Below the pieces are notes generated by a model. The model had not been told where the DNA came from. It was given only the letters and a program-made list of their open reading frames with translations, and made no database searches. Shown here one piece after another: positions 49,988 through 62,760 of a DNA stretch of 64,000 nucleotides. Origin of the DNA: Ricinus communis (Eukaryota; Streptophyta; Magnoliopsida; Malpighiales; Euphorbiaceae); the NCBI RefSeq assembly GCF_019578655.1, contig NC_063260.1, forward strand, positions 3,970,501 through 4,034,500, written 5' to 3'. Numbering within the stretch: position 1 is the first letter of the stretch; every line of letters begins with the position of its first letter. The position numbers and the translations under genes were made by a program.

Positions 49988-51661
49988 CTACACACCGGCA
50001 CCAAAATTGTACGAGCAACAAGGCGTAAATCCTTTGGAGATCATCTCATTGTAAAGCTGAAGAGCCCTTGCTGTATCACTTTTCTCCAGGTGGCCAGCAA
50101 TCAGTGCCTCGTAAACTTGCTGACTTGGATTTAGTGAACGACCTTTCATAATTCTTAAATACTTTTCTGCCTGCTCTAGTTTTCCACAATGACAGAGGCT
50201 CCTAATCAAGGGAGTGAAAACAAGTAATCCAGGAGAGAGTGGTCGATACTCCATCTCATAGTAGAGTTTGAGAACTTCCTGTATCTGATTGTCTCTCTCA
50301 TATCCAGTCATAAGATATGAATATGTTGTCTCATCGGGTGAGAACCCTTTATCTAATAGACGAGTTAGGAAAGTGTTTGCTTGGTTTACTTCCCCAGTTT
50401 CACATAGCTTTGCTATCATCTTGTTGAAAGCCAAAAGGCTAGGAACAAGTCCTCTCTCAATCATTTTCTCAAAGTAACTCAAACATTCCTCTACTCTTCC
50501 TGCCTTAGCACAACCCTCAATGAGAAAGTTAAAAGTCTCGTCATATGGCTCCAAACCCATGGTTCCCATTTCTCCAAACAACTGGTTTGCTTTTTCGATT
50601 TTTCCTCCATTACAATAAGCCCCTATTAATACAGTATGCACAAATGAATTTGCATTGAAACCTCGCTTGAGCATGGCCTCATAAACCTCTAATGCTGAGT
50701 CCAAATTCCCAAGCCTGACTTTTGCAAAGACAATCAAAGAGTATGCAACCGTATCAAGAATCATATTCTTTTGTAGCATCCCTTTCAATATACCAATACC
50801 AACATCAACTCTTCCCTCCTGTAAAATTCTAAAAACCATACAAGCATTAATAATCACTAATGGGCGGCATCTTTTTCCATGAATTCTATCCAATATGTCC
50901 ACAAACATCTGTAACTTCCCTTCCTTGCATAAAGCATTGATCATGGTTCTGATTGTTGCTTCATTTGGATAAATTCTTTTATGTATCATGTGCTCATAAA
51001 TTTTCCAGACAAGTGGGTACTGATCAGATTTTTGAACAACATGAATCAAAGTGTTGAAGCTTAGGAGGCTCAGAAAGAACCCATGTTCTTCCAAATAGAA
51101 GCAAATTTTAAAGCCAATCTCAAAGAGTCTCAACTTAGCATAAGCCTGTACCAACAAGTTAAATACCAACGGACTTGAGACAATAATCTTATAACTATCA
51201 AGCAAGGAATCTACAATCAAAAATTCAGAAGAATCTTCTACATTTTTCTTCAAAATTGATTCAAGCAATGCTTGAGCATCATTAAGTAGTTGGGCTCGAA
51301 CTAATATATTAACCATGAGACAGTAAGACCAAACCCCATGTACAAAGTTCTTCCTTTGTGCTGACCAATGGAAGAATCCTAGAGCCCTTTTTGCATCAAT
51401 TGGCTCCTTCAGTTCTAGTAGCACCTTTTCAACAAGTAAATGATTAAGCTCGACATACTGAAATTTTCCACTCAGAGAGACCCAGTTATGGCCCCTCCTT
51501 AACGAATCACAGATGGCATATACAATTGCATCACCATCTGGTTTTGCATCATTGTGAACGAATCGAGTTACCAGTATTTGATGACTGCATAGACATGAAT
51601 CGCTAGGATTCTTAACTTGTCTGGAAAGCAAAGATGGAATAATTCGATGCAATAAACCCAT
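49988..51661 (-). CDS. P-class pentatricopeptide repeat protein
   Basis: This is an intronless gene of 557 residues. PPR proteins of this class bind organellar RNA and act in its processing, stability, editing support or translation. The repeats are plain: successive 35-residue units such as FNFLIEGCAKAGRVEECLSY, FNKMIAKLCETGEVNQA and YEALIAGHLEKSDTARA cover about residues 130-545. No E, DYW or SMR domain follows, so it belongs to the P class. I place the start at the ATG at 51659-51661; the frame continues upstream only to a TTG. The N-terminus (MGLLHRIIPSLLSRQ) is Arg/Leu/Ser-rich with no acids, consistent with a mitochondrial presequence. The RNA target is unknown. The nearest host gene is GCP5-like, on the same strand, about 5.3 kb away. 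Confidence 0.92.
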   Translation of the reverse strand: MGLLHRIIPSLLSRQVKNPSDSCLCSHQILVTRFVHNDAKPDGDAIVYAICDSLRRGHNWVSLSGKFQYVELNHLLVEKVLLELKEPIDAKRALGFFHWSAQRKNFVHGVWSYCLMVNILVRAQLLNDAQALLESILKKNVEDSSEFLIVDSLLDSYKIIVSSPLVFNLLVQAYAKLRLFEIGFKICFYLEEHGFFLSLLSFNTLIHVVQKSDQYPLVWKIYEHMIHKRIYPNEATIRTMINALCKEGKLQMFVDILDRIHGKRCRPLVIINACMVFRILQEGRVDVGIGILKGMLQKNMILDTVAYSLIVFAKVRLGNLDSALEVYEAMLKRGFNANSFVHTVLIGAYCNGGKIEKANQLFGEMGTMGLEPYDETFNFLIEGCAKAGRVEECLSYFEKMIERGLVPSLLAFNKMIAKLCETGEVNQANTFLTRLLDKGFSPDETTYSYLMTGYERDNQIQEVLKLYYEMEYRPLSPGLLVFTPLIRSLCHCGKLEQAEKYLRIMKGRSLNPSQQVYEALIAGHLEKSDTARALQLYNEMISKGFTPCCSYNFGAGV

Positions 51662-52426
51662 GGTCGGTGCCAAAACTTTTACCTATTAAACAATAAAAAA
51701 TAAAAAAAATAGGATAGTTCATGAAGGTAACAAAGATTCGGATAAGACATCTCAGCATTAATACAAGCAGTTCAATAATCTGAGACCAGTTGCATTACCT
51801 TGGCAGAACATTGCAAAAGATGCTACTTTCTGTTAATGAAACTAACATGTAACCAGTAACCATCACAGTCTAGCATCAAGATTAAGAAAACTGCAATATA
51901 GAGAGAAACCAAATTTAGTCCATATAGCATTCATCTTTTCCTTAACTATGTCAGAAATAAACAGAACACTCAACTATTTATTCACTTTTGCTAGCACCAG
52001 GGTTTGCAAATATTAAGCACATTACATCATGTGAAACCACTATAATTGCGTTAGCGAACACTAAGAACATCAATTAGTCAATAAAAAATAATCTAGATAG
52101 AAAATCACAAGTGGGTAGGTTAGATTCTTGGATAAGTAGTAATGGATTTCTAAAGGCAACCACAAAAGAAACAAGCAATTACAAAGTTTTCATTCCATGC
52201 TACTTTCATTCCCTTTATGGTCCATAAGAGATTGCAATTCGTAGATGCGCAACCATGGTACTACAAGCACCGAGAGAGAGTGGGGGGTGGGGGAGAGAGA
52301 AACAAAGCAACTGGGTAGCATAGTGGAGGTCACTAATGGCCTAAAAAGAACAAAGTTTTCTTAGGCTAATTAGATATATTATATTATACTTTATTTTTAC
52401 AAATTATTTATCTAAAAATATCTATA
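51662..52426 (-). other. Upstream region of the PPR gene
   Basis: This should hold the promoter and 5' leader on the - strand. No clear TATA box was identified. A purine run (gagagagagtggggggtgggg) lies near 52270. The transposon at 52435 begins about 770 bp upstream of the start codon. Confidence 0.4.
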
Positions 52427-54199
52427 TCTATATATAGGGCTGTAATCGAACCAAGCCGAGCCGAATATCAACTTGTTCAGGCTCAGTTCGTTTAATTTTA
52501 GCAGAGGCTCGAGCTCGATTCGAGCCCTCATAATGAGGCTAGAGCTCGGCTCGTGTGGAAATAATTAAGCTCACGAATAGCTCGAGTTCAGTTCGCAAAA
52601 GGCTCGGTTCAATAAATAATTCGAGCTCAGTTTGAACTTGATTCATTACAAAAGCCCGAGTTTGAGCTCGCTAAGCCTATATTGAGAACAAGCTCGTTAA
52701 GCACAATTGGAGCTCGAGCTCGTTAAGCATTTTTCAAAAATTATATTAAGCAACATCTAAAGTTATAGCAAGAAATGATGATAGTATCAAACATAGCAAA
52801 ATAAAATAAAAAATCCAAATTTGTAGCTAAAAGACCAACAGTGCAAAGAAAGAAAAAAAACTAAACAAATCACAAATTTGTGTTAACTTAAAAAAAGCAT
52901 CAAAAAATAATACGAAAATGCTAAGGGTCCCATCCATATCTCATTAAATAGCAATTGGCCTGCAAAACATACACAACACCCCAATTCAATCAATATTCAA
53001 CATCAAAAAATATATTAGAAATATGAGAATACTCACTTTATGTATTAACAAAGCCTTTCAGTTAGTGAAAACTCTTGAATATCTAGCTTGACCTTTTAAA
53101 TGCACATATAAAATTAAAAAAGTCAGTCACAAATATGACTGTATGAAAATCATATATTTAACTTTAAGCGTATAAAGTATTAATATAATCACTTTTGATA
53201 CCATAAAAAGCACGAAGCCAATCTTCTGCACAAATTAATACTTGGTATTTTCCTTCTGCCTCCTTTAGTAAAATATAAAATAAATTACAAAAGTTAATAA
53301 CAAAGTTAGGAACTGAATTTCTAATTTACTCCTGGATAAACAACTTTGTGGGTGGTAGCAATTTAAACTTGATGATCATTTTCTCTCAATTAACCATACA
53401 AGAAACGTATCTTGTGCAAACTCAAAAATGGATTGTTGATGCATGCCTTAGTACCAACAATTTTATTCTGATTTCTTAAAATAAGAAAATCAAAGGACAT
53501 GCGCATATGGGTTTGTATATGAAAGAAAGGCAGTTAAGCAGAATAGGACCCTACTCGTATGGTAGCTTAATGTCTTTGTGTTCTATGCCTTTGCAACCAA
53601 AAAGAATGAAAAAAAAAAACAAAATTATAAGTGGTATAAAATAAGAAGTTAGCCGAGACATAATGCAAATAGATTAAGGTGCAGTGCATGACTTGATTAT
53701 GTTATTCTATACAGCAGTTTGAAGCAGTTGTATCTGCTGTTTGAAGTGTTTACTATCAAAGCATATTAAAATTACTCTAAAATTAAGATCTAATTGATAA
53801 GGGTACTTATGAGAATGGATCGTTTACAATCATGAGAATGAGCTCCTTGCCATTTCTGTGATGTGAACTCTTATCTAATCAATGTCACCAGAAATAAGAA
53901 ATTACTATTTCTACTATTTACAATATACAATTCTCCATTTTACTCTTCTTTTTTAGATGTAAGCGAGTCTCATGGCTGGGCCAGCACACCCCACAGCTCA
54001 GGCTGTGCATTCAAGAACAAATTCTAACTGCACTAGCAATCTGATAACAGAGTATTTATCATGTAACCCTTTACCTAGTATAGATTCCAACTTCAAACCC
54101 CTGTTCAAACAAAATTCAAAGGCTGGAGCAGACGGCTGAGAAGAGAGCAGCAGCGACAACGACGGCAGCAAGGGTGGAGGCGACTGCAGCTAGGGCTAC

Positions 54200-54256
54200 G
54201 ACGGCAGTGGCAGCAGCAGCGACGGCAGTGGCAGCAGCAGCGACGGCAGTGGCAGC
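54200..54256. repeat. 21 bp GC-rich minisatellite inside the hAT element
   Basis: The unit gacggcagtggcagcagcagc occurs 2.7 times. It sits in an unusually GC-rich island (about 54110-54345) within very AT-rich DNA. The - strand frame through it (Cys/His/Arg-rich) is just the repeat translated. Confidence 0.8.
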
Positions 54257-54475
54257 GATGGGGAGACAGCAAGGTCGGCGACGGCAATGAGGGTTTGTGA
54301 GGGTGGAGCACGGGTAGTGGTGGAGGCTTGAGTTGAGAGGGTTGATGTCAGCATGGGAGTAGATGAGATGATAATAAAATTTAGGGTTTTGTGATTTATT
54401 TATTTTCCAGTTTTGGTAATATTAAAACTATATAGTTTTACACAACTAATTTTATTTGAAAATAGGTAGTTTCGC

Positions 54476-54478
<3 letters not shown>

Positions 54479-54518
<40 letters not shown>
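54479..54518. repeat. (AT)n microsatellite
   Basis: About 20 uninterrupted AT dinucleotides inside the hAT-type element. Confidence 0.9.
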
Positions 54519-54522
<4 letters not shown>

Positions 54523-55141
54523 TTATTAATAAAATATTAATTTAATTTATATATGATATTTCAATTTTTATATAAATATTAAGTTTTGATATTATAAAAA
54601 TTAAAATTAAAATATATGATATATCCAAATTTAAAAAAATAATCTTATAGTTTTAAACATACTAACACAATATATATAATTATTGATACTTTATTTTAAT
54701 AGTAAAAATAAGATCTATTAATTAAAATTAAAAACTTAAAATTTAAATTTAAATTCTATTTTATAATAATATGATATAAGATTTTTATATAATAATATAA
54801 TATTAATAATTATAATTAATGTCATATTAGCACTACATATTATAAGTTAATAATGTTAATATGTTGGATGTACTATGTGAATAAAATGTTAGTAGTCACG
54901 GTGATTGATTACTTAGTGTTGATTTTATTAGTTAAAAATATATTTCTTATAAAGATTATTTAATAAATATAATACATATATATATATGATTAATGTCATA
55001 TTAGCACTACATAATTATAAGTTAAAAATATTAATAGATTGGAGAACAAAATGATAAAATTAAGTGATTAATTAGTTAAAAGTTGTTTATTAAATATAGA
55101 AACATTAATGACTTAGCAATTTATTTATTATAATAAAGACA

Positions 55142-55142
<1 letters not shown>

Positions 55143-55208
<66 letters not shown>
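55143..55208. repeat. (TA)n microsatellite
   Basis: About 33 uninterrupted TA dinucleotides inside the hAT-type element. Such long perfect tracts are usually highly polymorphic. Confidence 0.92.
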
Positions 55209-55212
<4 letters not shown>

Positions 55213-56093
55213 TGGATCAATCCGAATCTTTAATTAAATTAAGATTTACTCAAAGAAACTATATGCTTCAACACTCACACATCACTCTATTAACTCTAAT
55301 ATTTGGATTGGACAAATATGAGATATCTACGAACTGAAGAGCATGAGATAAAAAAGAAAACACTTTATATTAAGATTAGAATATATAAGATTTCGCAATA
55401 ATGACAATACAATTAATTATATTCATTTAGACATAATATTTAATTTTTTTCTTTCCACGCTAGTGCCTAGTCATTTCCTACTATATACTAATTAATATTT
55501 TAATAATAAATAATTTTTTATTAGATTAGTATAGTTAGAGGATGCATTTAGTAAAATAAAAACTGTAATAATGAGTTAACTTTATTTTATTTATCTAGAG
55601 AATACTAATTTATTAAATTGTTCTAGAATATATTTGTTTATTATTTATTATTTTTACTATAACTTTTATTAATAGTAATAACTTCATTTGAATGTATAGT
55701 TATTATAATAATACTATTAATGTTGTTATTATTATTATTAATAATTTCAATTCGAGCTCGAGCTTATTCACAAGCCTCCTTATCGAGCTTATAGACGGAT
55801 ATGTTCACGAACTTTATAAATGAGCCAAATTTCAAACATGTTTGCGAGCTCGAGCTCACGAGCCTGTTTACGAATCTGTAAGTGAACCGAGCTCAAGCTC
55901 GAGCTCACAGGCCTGTTTGCGAGCCAATAAACGAACACGTTTGAGATCTAACAAACCAAACTCTGTTAAGCTTGAGCTTGGCTCGATAAAATTATCAAGC
56001 TCGAAATTGAGCTTGAGCTCTGCTCTTTTAAATTAATGAACGAACTCGAACGAACTTTTTATCGATGAGCTTATTTACAACCTTATCTATATA

Positions 56094-56640
56094 TATATTA
56101 GTACAATAATATAAAATTATCTTAAAATATTACAAAATAATATTAAATATAAAAAAAAATTTAAAATTGTATCTATAAACTTGATTTTTTTAATAATTAA
56201 AATACTAATAAAGGCCGTGCAACGCACGAGTAAACAACTAATATATATTAATTTTTGAAACCTAAAATTTCTTGACACGTGTATTTAACTTTTGACACGT
56301 AAAATTTTTATTTTGACATGTGTACTATTTTTGACACATAAAACTTAAAGTTATGTATAATTTTATAATTTTTTTATTAATTTATTGATTAATACATTAC
56401 ATTTCTAATTAAACACATATTCTAATTCTAAAAAATAATATATTAATTATATTTTAATATTATATTAACTAATAAATAATTTTTAATCAAATAATGATAC
56501 TAATTCTATACTAAAAAAATAGTATATTAATTATATTTTAATATTATATTAACTAATAAATTAATCTTTTAATTAGATAATAATTTTAATTCTAAAAAAT
56601 AACATCTTAAATTAATTAGTACGTACAACCACCAGAAATT
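56094..56640. repeat. AT-rich repeat with cgtgcaacgcacg motif
   Basis: A short quasi-palindrome cgtgc-aac-gcacg (56216-56228) followed by gagtaaacaac resembles the hairpin near the ends of some plant Helitrons. Downstream are internal AT-rich duplications (ttaattatattttaatattatattaactaataaat-type text at 56435-56475 and 56525-56565) and the family shared with 12.7-13.36 kb. The class is not proven. Confidence 0.4.
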
Positions 56641-56984
56641 GATATACACAACATGACATAAAAGAGAATGAAACGGAACCACAAGCAATACACCAATACA
56701 TATCTATCTTCATCTAATTTACACTGATGTAATCTTTCTGCATCAAGCCTCATGCCATCCATCTTCATCTGATTTACAGTAAAGCAGTTTTGATGACTTT
56801 ACTGAATGCAGCTTTGCACCTTTTAGCATTGAACTAGACAAATTTACTGATTCAGTACTCTTGACTAATTTCTGTAGCATTCATATGTATACAAACTGAT
56901 TCAAGGACCTTACTTCAAGATTCTAGCAAAATTTACTTCCGAAAAGCACATCTTCATCCCAAATTTCCTGGCAATTGGTCTGTT
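56641..56984 (-). other. 3' UTR / downstream region of the GCP5-like gene
   Basis: The sequence right after the stop codon is of gene-like composition with two similar catc(c)atcttcatct stretches near 56710 and 56760. No coding frame is seen. The exact poly(A) site is not determined. Confidence 0.45.
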
Positions 56985-59900
56985 CTAGCTAGCTCCAAAG
57001 GTTTTCCCCAGTCTTGAAGTAGCAGACTCAGAGCTAGTGGCAGTCATCAAGTTTCCACTATCGGACATGTAGAAATAGTTGTAGTTAATTCTAGTAACCA
57101 GATCAGCCAAGTGAGGGAAGTGCCCCACATTGAGTTTAAAAGACAAGATCTGCATAGCCAGGAAAAGTAACATGAGTGAATACACAGCTATAGTGTTCTC
57201 ACAAAGCCAACAGAGATGCACAAGAAGAAGAGTACTCTGAGTAGAAAACTGATGCAATCATCGAACCGTTTCTCGATCCTATCGACTTCCATTTCACATC
57301 TGGCCTTCATTGCAGAAGTTGCTCCACCACTACTTAATGTCTGCTGTATGGAGTAGAAGTCAAGAGCTAATCCAAGAATGCTATTGATTCGACTTGCAAT
57401 CAAGGCCCACTGATTTCAATCAAAAACATTAAATAATACTTCTTCCAAATGATAGTGTGCTGAAAAGAAAATTTCAAGAACTTGAGAAGACTGAAAACTC
57501 AAATAATTAGAGGCAGAACTACCAGCTTATCTGGAACCACAAAGCACTGCCGCTGAATAGACAATAAGTAGGCCTCATGTACTTCAATGACTTCATCCAG
57601 AGATCCAGCTGTTGCCATACCTTCACATAGTTCATGCCATGCGCTATGATACACCTGCTTAGAAACCCTAATTAGAAAAACTTGAAGGCTGATAACATTA
57701 AGTTAACCACATGATAAACAGCTTTCCCAGTGCTTAATTTAATCAAATAAATAATGTTCTGAAATTCATTTGTCTTTACATTTCACCATTAGACCATATA
57801 TGAGTACAAAGAGTTAGGCAAAAGCCCTCTGAAGATCTTAAATAGACAGGAAACATATGGAAGGATGAGTATCAGCTAAACCTGAACTTAAGATATAATG
57901 CTTCTGCATTTTTTTGCATCCCCCCTATGTCCATGTGTTTTGTTGATTAAATTAGGTGGTAGAAGCGAAAATCTGGAATCAGTCTCATTTACATCATAGT
58001 GAAAAGGCCAAAGGTTTAAGTTGCACGAATGAAACTTTCTACTGCACAGTTCTTAACAGGTTGTGCAGTCTGAACCAGAATATAACAATAAATGCATAGA
58101 GCAAAAGGCAATCAACTGGACCATATATATGTATTTGTGTAATTATAACCATTACGAACACAACATAATAGAGACAGCAAGGCAGTTTTTATTCAAAAAA
58201 ACAAACTGGAGTCCATGCCTGTAACACAAGACCTTGGTTAAAGCAGGCCCCCAGAACCACCTAAAGACATGCAGAAAATTCTGAATATATAAGGGCCAGC
58301 GATACGTTGTGGCCCCTTAAAAGTAAATTCTGAATAAGGTGACTATGGAAGCTTTCGTACTCATTATCCATTTGTTTGGCATGGCTGCCATTAGGCTTTA
58401 AACCTAAAGATCTTGCAAGTTCAAGATTTTTCCCACCAGCCATTGGTAATCATGCTGAAATTTCAAAAGAAAAGAAAAAAGAAAACTCAGTTCTGGTCCT
58501 AAATTTGACAGTTAACAATGTCTGCCTTAACATCAATTTTGTGCCAACACTATGTCCATGCCATTGACAATAGTGACAAGGATGTCCACCAAAGTAGTTT
58601 CACATTGTCCTTGAGAAAATTCTTACCCTATCCATTACATACTGGTGGAAGGCATCCACAAAGTGAAGTAGTTTCTGCTCTACTAACCAGTGACGCTTAT
58701 GGATATTTGCCATTAAGCCCCTACCCTGGAAGAGATGATAACAGATGATCAAATTGTAATTTAGAGAACAAATTGTAATGAGTGGCCTCTAAAATAACAT
58801 ATTTCCTTTCTTTTTTTTCCCTTTGAAGCAACTTATGTAGCAGGAGGTTGTGTGCTTCACTAAATCAAATAAATGGCTGAATTTAGATAGCATCTCAAGG
58901 AAGAATTAGCGAACATAAAACAGAAAGAACCTTCCACATCCACCTCCGGACTTTGTCCAATACAAATTTGGCTCGCTTGACCTTTAACAAAAACCTCATC
59001 ACCTACAACAGGCATAGAGCACTTAAAAGGATAAGAAAACTGAGAACCTTCAATAAAAGCCACATTAAGAGAAATACCTGGTTATACTTGTTAATTGCCT
59101 CTGCATTAAAAATAAGTTCAAGCGGCCAGGAAACCTGTAACAAAGTTGAAGTGATTTTAAAAGTGAAGATATGAGTTATAAAAAAAAATTCAAGCATCCT
59201 TGATTCTGTAACAGACCTTGTATGTGAATTTCAGAGAATCAAGACCATCTATTCCAAAGCTATGTGAACGACTCTGACGAGGTGTCGAGGTAAGGGTTGG
59301 TGTACTAGGTAGCTCATCGCCATCAAAACCCTGACTTTTGGTGATGGACACAAATAATGAATCTGGAGCACTTAGCAGCATGCTATCAGCAGAGTTCCTG
59401 ATGGATTCCTGTTGTACCAAATGACATCATATCATGATTTTTGTTACGAACGAGAATTTACTACAATACATACATGTCATTTATGTAAAATCATAAATGC
59501 TAACACATAGTTTTATGAATTCAGCACGGCAGTCAAAACCCTCCTCCAGAAAACACAATAATAAACTTTAAGTGTAGAACAACCATAGGGAGTAAAATTG
59601 GAAATAGGAATCAATTTAGACACATGAAAGGGAAAATAACTTATATTCTTTCAGCAACTACCTGCAGTATCAAATTTAGCTCAAAATCATCATCCCAAGT
59701 TTCTCCCTTGTCCAGTTTCCCAAATATCACAGTCAAAAAGTGCTGCAGTAGATCACCTGAAGATAGCATGCAATCAACATACAATTCAGATATCTTTTAA
59801 TATTGAACAGCATAAACCAGAGATCAGGTATTGAATACAAGAACAAACCTGAACCTAACAAGTAAATGGCACGCAAAACTGCAAGCTCGTCCATCAATCT

Positions 59901-62760
59901 CCAATCTCTCATCAACTTTGACAATATAAGATGGCCAATATAATCCACCTGTAATGTGAAATAAGTGAAGAATCCGGACATGCAGACAGCATACTTAAGG
60001 AAAAGGAAAGAAAGAAGAGTTAATCCAATAAATTGAAGCAATTTACCTGCTTCTTAATGTAGACAGTTAGGCATTCCTGCATAATTACCAGTGGAAGTGG
60101 CATTGCTCTTGGTTCAATACTCAGAATCCAGCTAAGAACACTTGATGCAAGTGTGCTATTCTTCTGGACAGGCAACAGCTCTGACATAGAGACATCATCC
60201 TGCTTCCAAATTGCAAGCAGTATTCAGAAGCACTAATCAGAATCATAAGAGCTAGAAGTTTATCAATCCAGAAATACCTGAAAAGGAGGAAGAAGAGTAG
60301 GAAAAGGAAATAAAGCTTCTAAGAGCTTTGTGCTATCCTGTAAACAAAGGTATTCAGATTTACCAAACTGAAAACCAAAAGTATAATCTGTTCCGTTGAC
60401 TGCAGAAGACACCTCACTCTCACAACCAAATACAGTCTCTCGTAAGACCTCATCATTTAGAGGGGGTAGATGAAAATGTTTAGATAAGTTCAAAATTTTC
60501 CAGGAACCTTTATGCTCATCAAGTAAAGTTTGGCAGACAGTAATAACTGGATTTTCTGGACAGAACGATCTTTGAAGGGGAAATTCATCCATTACACGTC
60601 CACTTATGAGCTCTTCTTCTGTGTCAGGAAAGACCATCCCATCCATACTTGTAGATTTTACATCAAGCACCTTTTCATGTGACAATGTATTGTCCAGGAC
60701 CTTATCACTAATATTCAACGAGCATGTAAAAGCTGGACAGCTTTCAGCATTTCCTTTCCCCATCTTTTTCCTGATAATGTCAGACACCAAAGAATGTACA
60801 ATCTCAGACTTACATGGATCATCTTTTAAGAGGTTTCTAGATATGTGATCACCTTGGCCAATGAGACCAGCTACTGATACACAGAAAATCTCAGATAAGG
60901 TTAACCCTGATATTCTCAGTTGCTGGCTGCTTGAATTGTTATCATTCTGTGAACCTCCAAAACCATCAACGTCACTGTCAATATTTTTCCCAGATATTAG
61001 TGAGACAGGAACATGGCGGATTAGCTGCAATGATTTTCCAGCAGAGACAATGGACTTTGCGATGTTCTGAATAAACGAAGGGCATAGTTGAAGCCCCTTA
61101 TTATTCTGATACTTTCCCTTCACATCAAACTTCTGAATTTGCACTTGTCGCAGTTGATAACTCTTCTCCCAGAACTCACATTCATCAACTGAGATTCCTC
61201 TGTCAGCATAAAAGTACATCTACAGAGAGAAGAAAGATGAACAGCTCAGTGTCACTTCTTATAGATTGCTTGACTTTCTTATTAATTTAAGCCACAATCA
61301 ACTGAGGAAGATATACATCATAATTATCCATCAGAATAAATGTGCTGCCCCAAAGATGTCAGAAATGTCAAGAATTTTCTAATCAGATTGAAAGTAAGGA
61401 ATTTACTAAAGACCAAACAAGGCTAAATGTTAGGACAACGAGTTGGTGTGGAAAACCTTAATCTTCATTGCTGACAATTCTCTGGAAAGAAATGCTTCAT
61501 TTTAAAAATATTAGAACTCTTGAGCATGGGACAGGGATACTAACTAGAATAAACCATTTAAGACTTTGTAACTTAAAAAGAAAAAAAGAGGTTACTCTTT
61601 AGATTACCTCCTCAAAAGGATCATCAAGTGTTCCTTTGAAAAGCCAGGAATCTAGACCCTCAATGTATGGTAATAAACTTCCAACAAGAATATGAAGTAT
61701 CATCAGATATGCTTCCTCCTGAAATTAGCACAAGTATAAACCAGAAAAGCTTGCAAGAATAAGTGAAGCAAGATCGATGTCAAGGAGATAATCACAACCT
61801 CACCACCTTGCACAAGACACACTTCATCCAGTTTCTTGTAAAGATAATCCAGGATATGAACAGACACTTCAGAAGCTGAAATAGAGGAACTAAGCTGAAA
61901 ATACACTTGAGGAATGGATCCTTGCACTATTTGCAATAAACATTCAGCACCTGAACAAAGACTAATATCATAAACTTCATCAGAAAAATTTCAAGAAAAG
62001 GAAAAGGCATTTTAACAATCCAAACTACAAATAAAACATAATAAAATTGTAGACAGAAGGATGGAAATGACGTAAGTATACAGATGGGTATGTCAAGCAA
62101 AAAGGTTAAACAACAAGATACAAGGTTCAATATAACCAAACTATTGCAAACAAACTTAAAATTGAAGAACTCCAAAAGTGAAACAGAAAAACCTTGATAA
62201 GGAACTTGACAATCCCAATAGGGTAGGAGTAATTCCAACATTGGAGCGACACATCTTTATTTCTTCCTTCAAAGCAATATCTCTCAACCTCTAAAAGAAA
62301 ACATATCAAACAATTAAAAAAAATACGACCCAAAACAAATCAAACCGAATTAAACACAACACTAGAATCATCATACAATGAAATATTTGCGCAACACACA
62401 TACCTTAACCCATTGAGAAACAGAAGAAGCAAAAGCTCTCAAAGTAGGCATGTTAGTCTCCATATTCAATCTATTAACATAAACTTGAACAAGTTGCAAA
62501 CAAGTAGCAGAATATATAAACTGGGAAAGGATGCTGTTAAGACTAGTATAAGAAAGGTGAGTGACAAAGATCCCATTTTTAACAACACAAAAACTCTGCC
62601 CAATTTTGTCCCAATAAAAAAGTGAACTTGACAGACCTTGCATCATTCTAAGAACACATTGTACAACCTTCAATTCATTTGTTTTGGTTGAGGATATAAT
62701 TGGGGTTGCATAATGTATTCCATTGCCAAGAATTAGAGAACTGGGTGTTTGTGCAGACAT
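56985..62760 (-). CDS. GCP5: Gamma-tubulin complex component 5-like protein (15 exons)
   Basis: This Spc97/Spc98 family protein is a subunit of the gamma-tubulin ring complex, which nucleates microtubules. Exons in gene order: 62760-62404, 62290-62193, 61961-61799, 61718-61608, 61219-60278, 60199-60047, 59948-59849, 59756-59662, 59408-59217, 59134-59078, 59002-58931, 58725-58627, 57654-57523, 57409-57236, 57149-56985. The total is 2910 nt, 969 residues, one frame, GT-AG introns. An N-terminal plant GCP5 block contains VLRMMQGLSSSLFYW. The Grip1 region (about 120-680) includes PYIEGLDSWLFKGTLDDPFE (226-245) and a long insertion in exon 5 (244-557). The Grip2 region (about 730-915) includes VSWPLELIFNAEAINKY, then RHWLVEQKLLHFVDAF and a QYV...W helix region. 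For exon 3 the acceptor at 61962 is needed; a nearer AG gives an immediate stop. GCP5 rather than GCP6 or GCP4 is by recall of plant family members. Confidence 0.9.

Larger units (their letters stand above)
52435..56085. mobile_element. Non-autonomous hAT-type DNA transposon, 3651 bp
   Basis: The left end reads TAGGGCTGTAATCGAAC and the right end, read inward, TAAGGTTGTAAATAAGC. These match at 12 of 17 positions and have the TA-G-GG-TGTAA form of hAT termini. The 8 bp flanks are identical, TCTATATA at 52427-52434 and 56086-56093, and 8 bp is the hAT duplication length. The first and last ~300 bp are packed with GCTCGAG / GAGCTCG motifs in opposite orientations, typical of subterminal transposase-binding arrays. 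No transposase frame is visible. The flanks are low-complexity, which slightly weakens the duplication. Confidence 0.75.

Noticed and set aside
51662..51673. Extending the PPR start to 51673
   Set aside because: The codon there is TTG. The first ATG in frame is at 51659-51661 and is followed by a good targeting-like N-terminus.
54105..54311. - strand Cys/His/Arg-rich frame as a small secreted protein
   Set aside because: It is a translation of a 21 bp GC-rich minisatellite with no signal peptide or conserved domain.
55842..56036. + strand Ser-rich frame in the right hAT arm
   Set aside because: It is a by-product of the GAGCTCG subterminal repeats.
61940..61953. AG at about 61953 as acceptor of GCP5 exon 3
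   Set aside because: In the phase set by exon 2 it gives a stop two codons later. Using the AG before 61961 keeps the frame and restores SLCSGAE-type text expected for the family.
13654..62760. Equal 969-residue length of the synthetase and GCP5-like proteins as a meaningful link
   Set aside because: The proteins are unrelated and both lengths fit their own families. It is coincidence.
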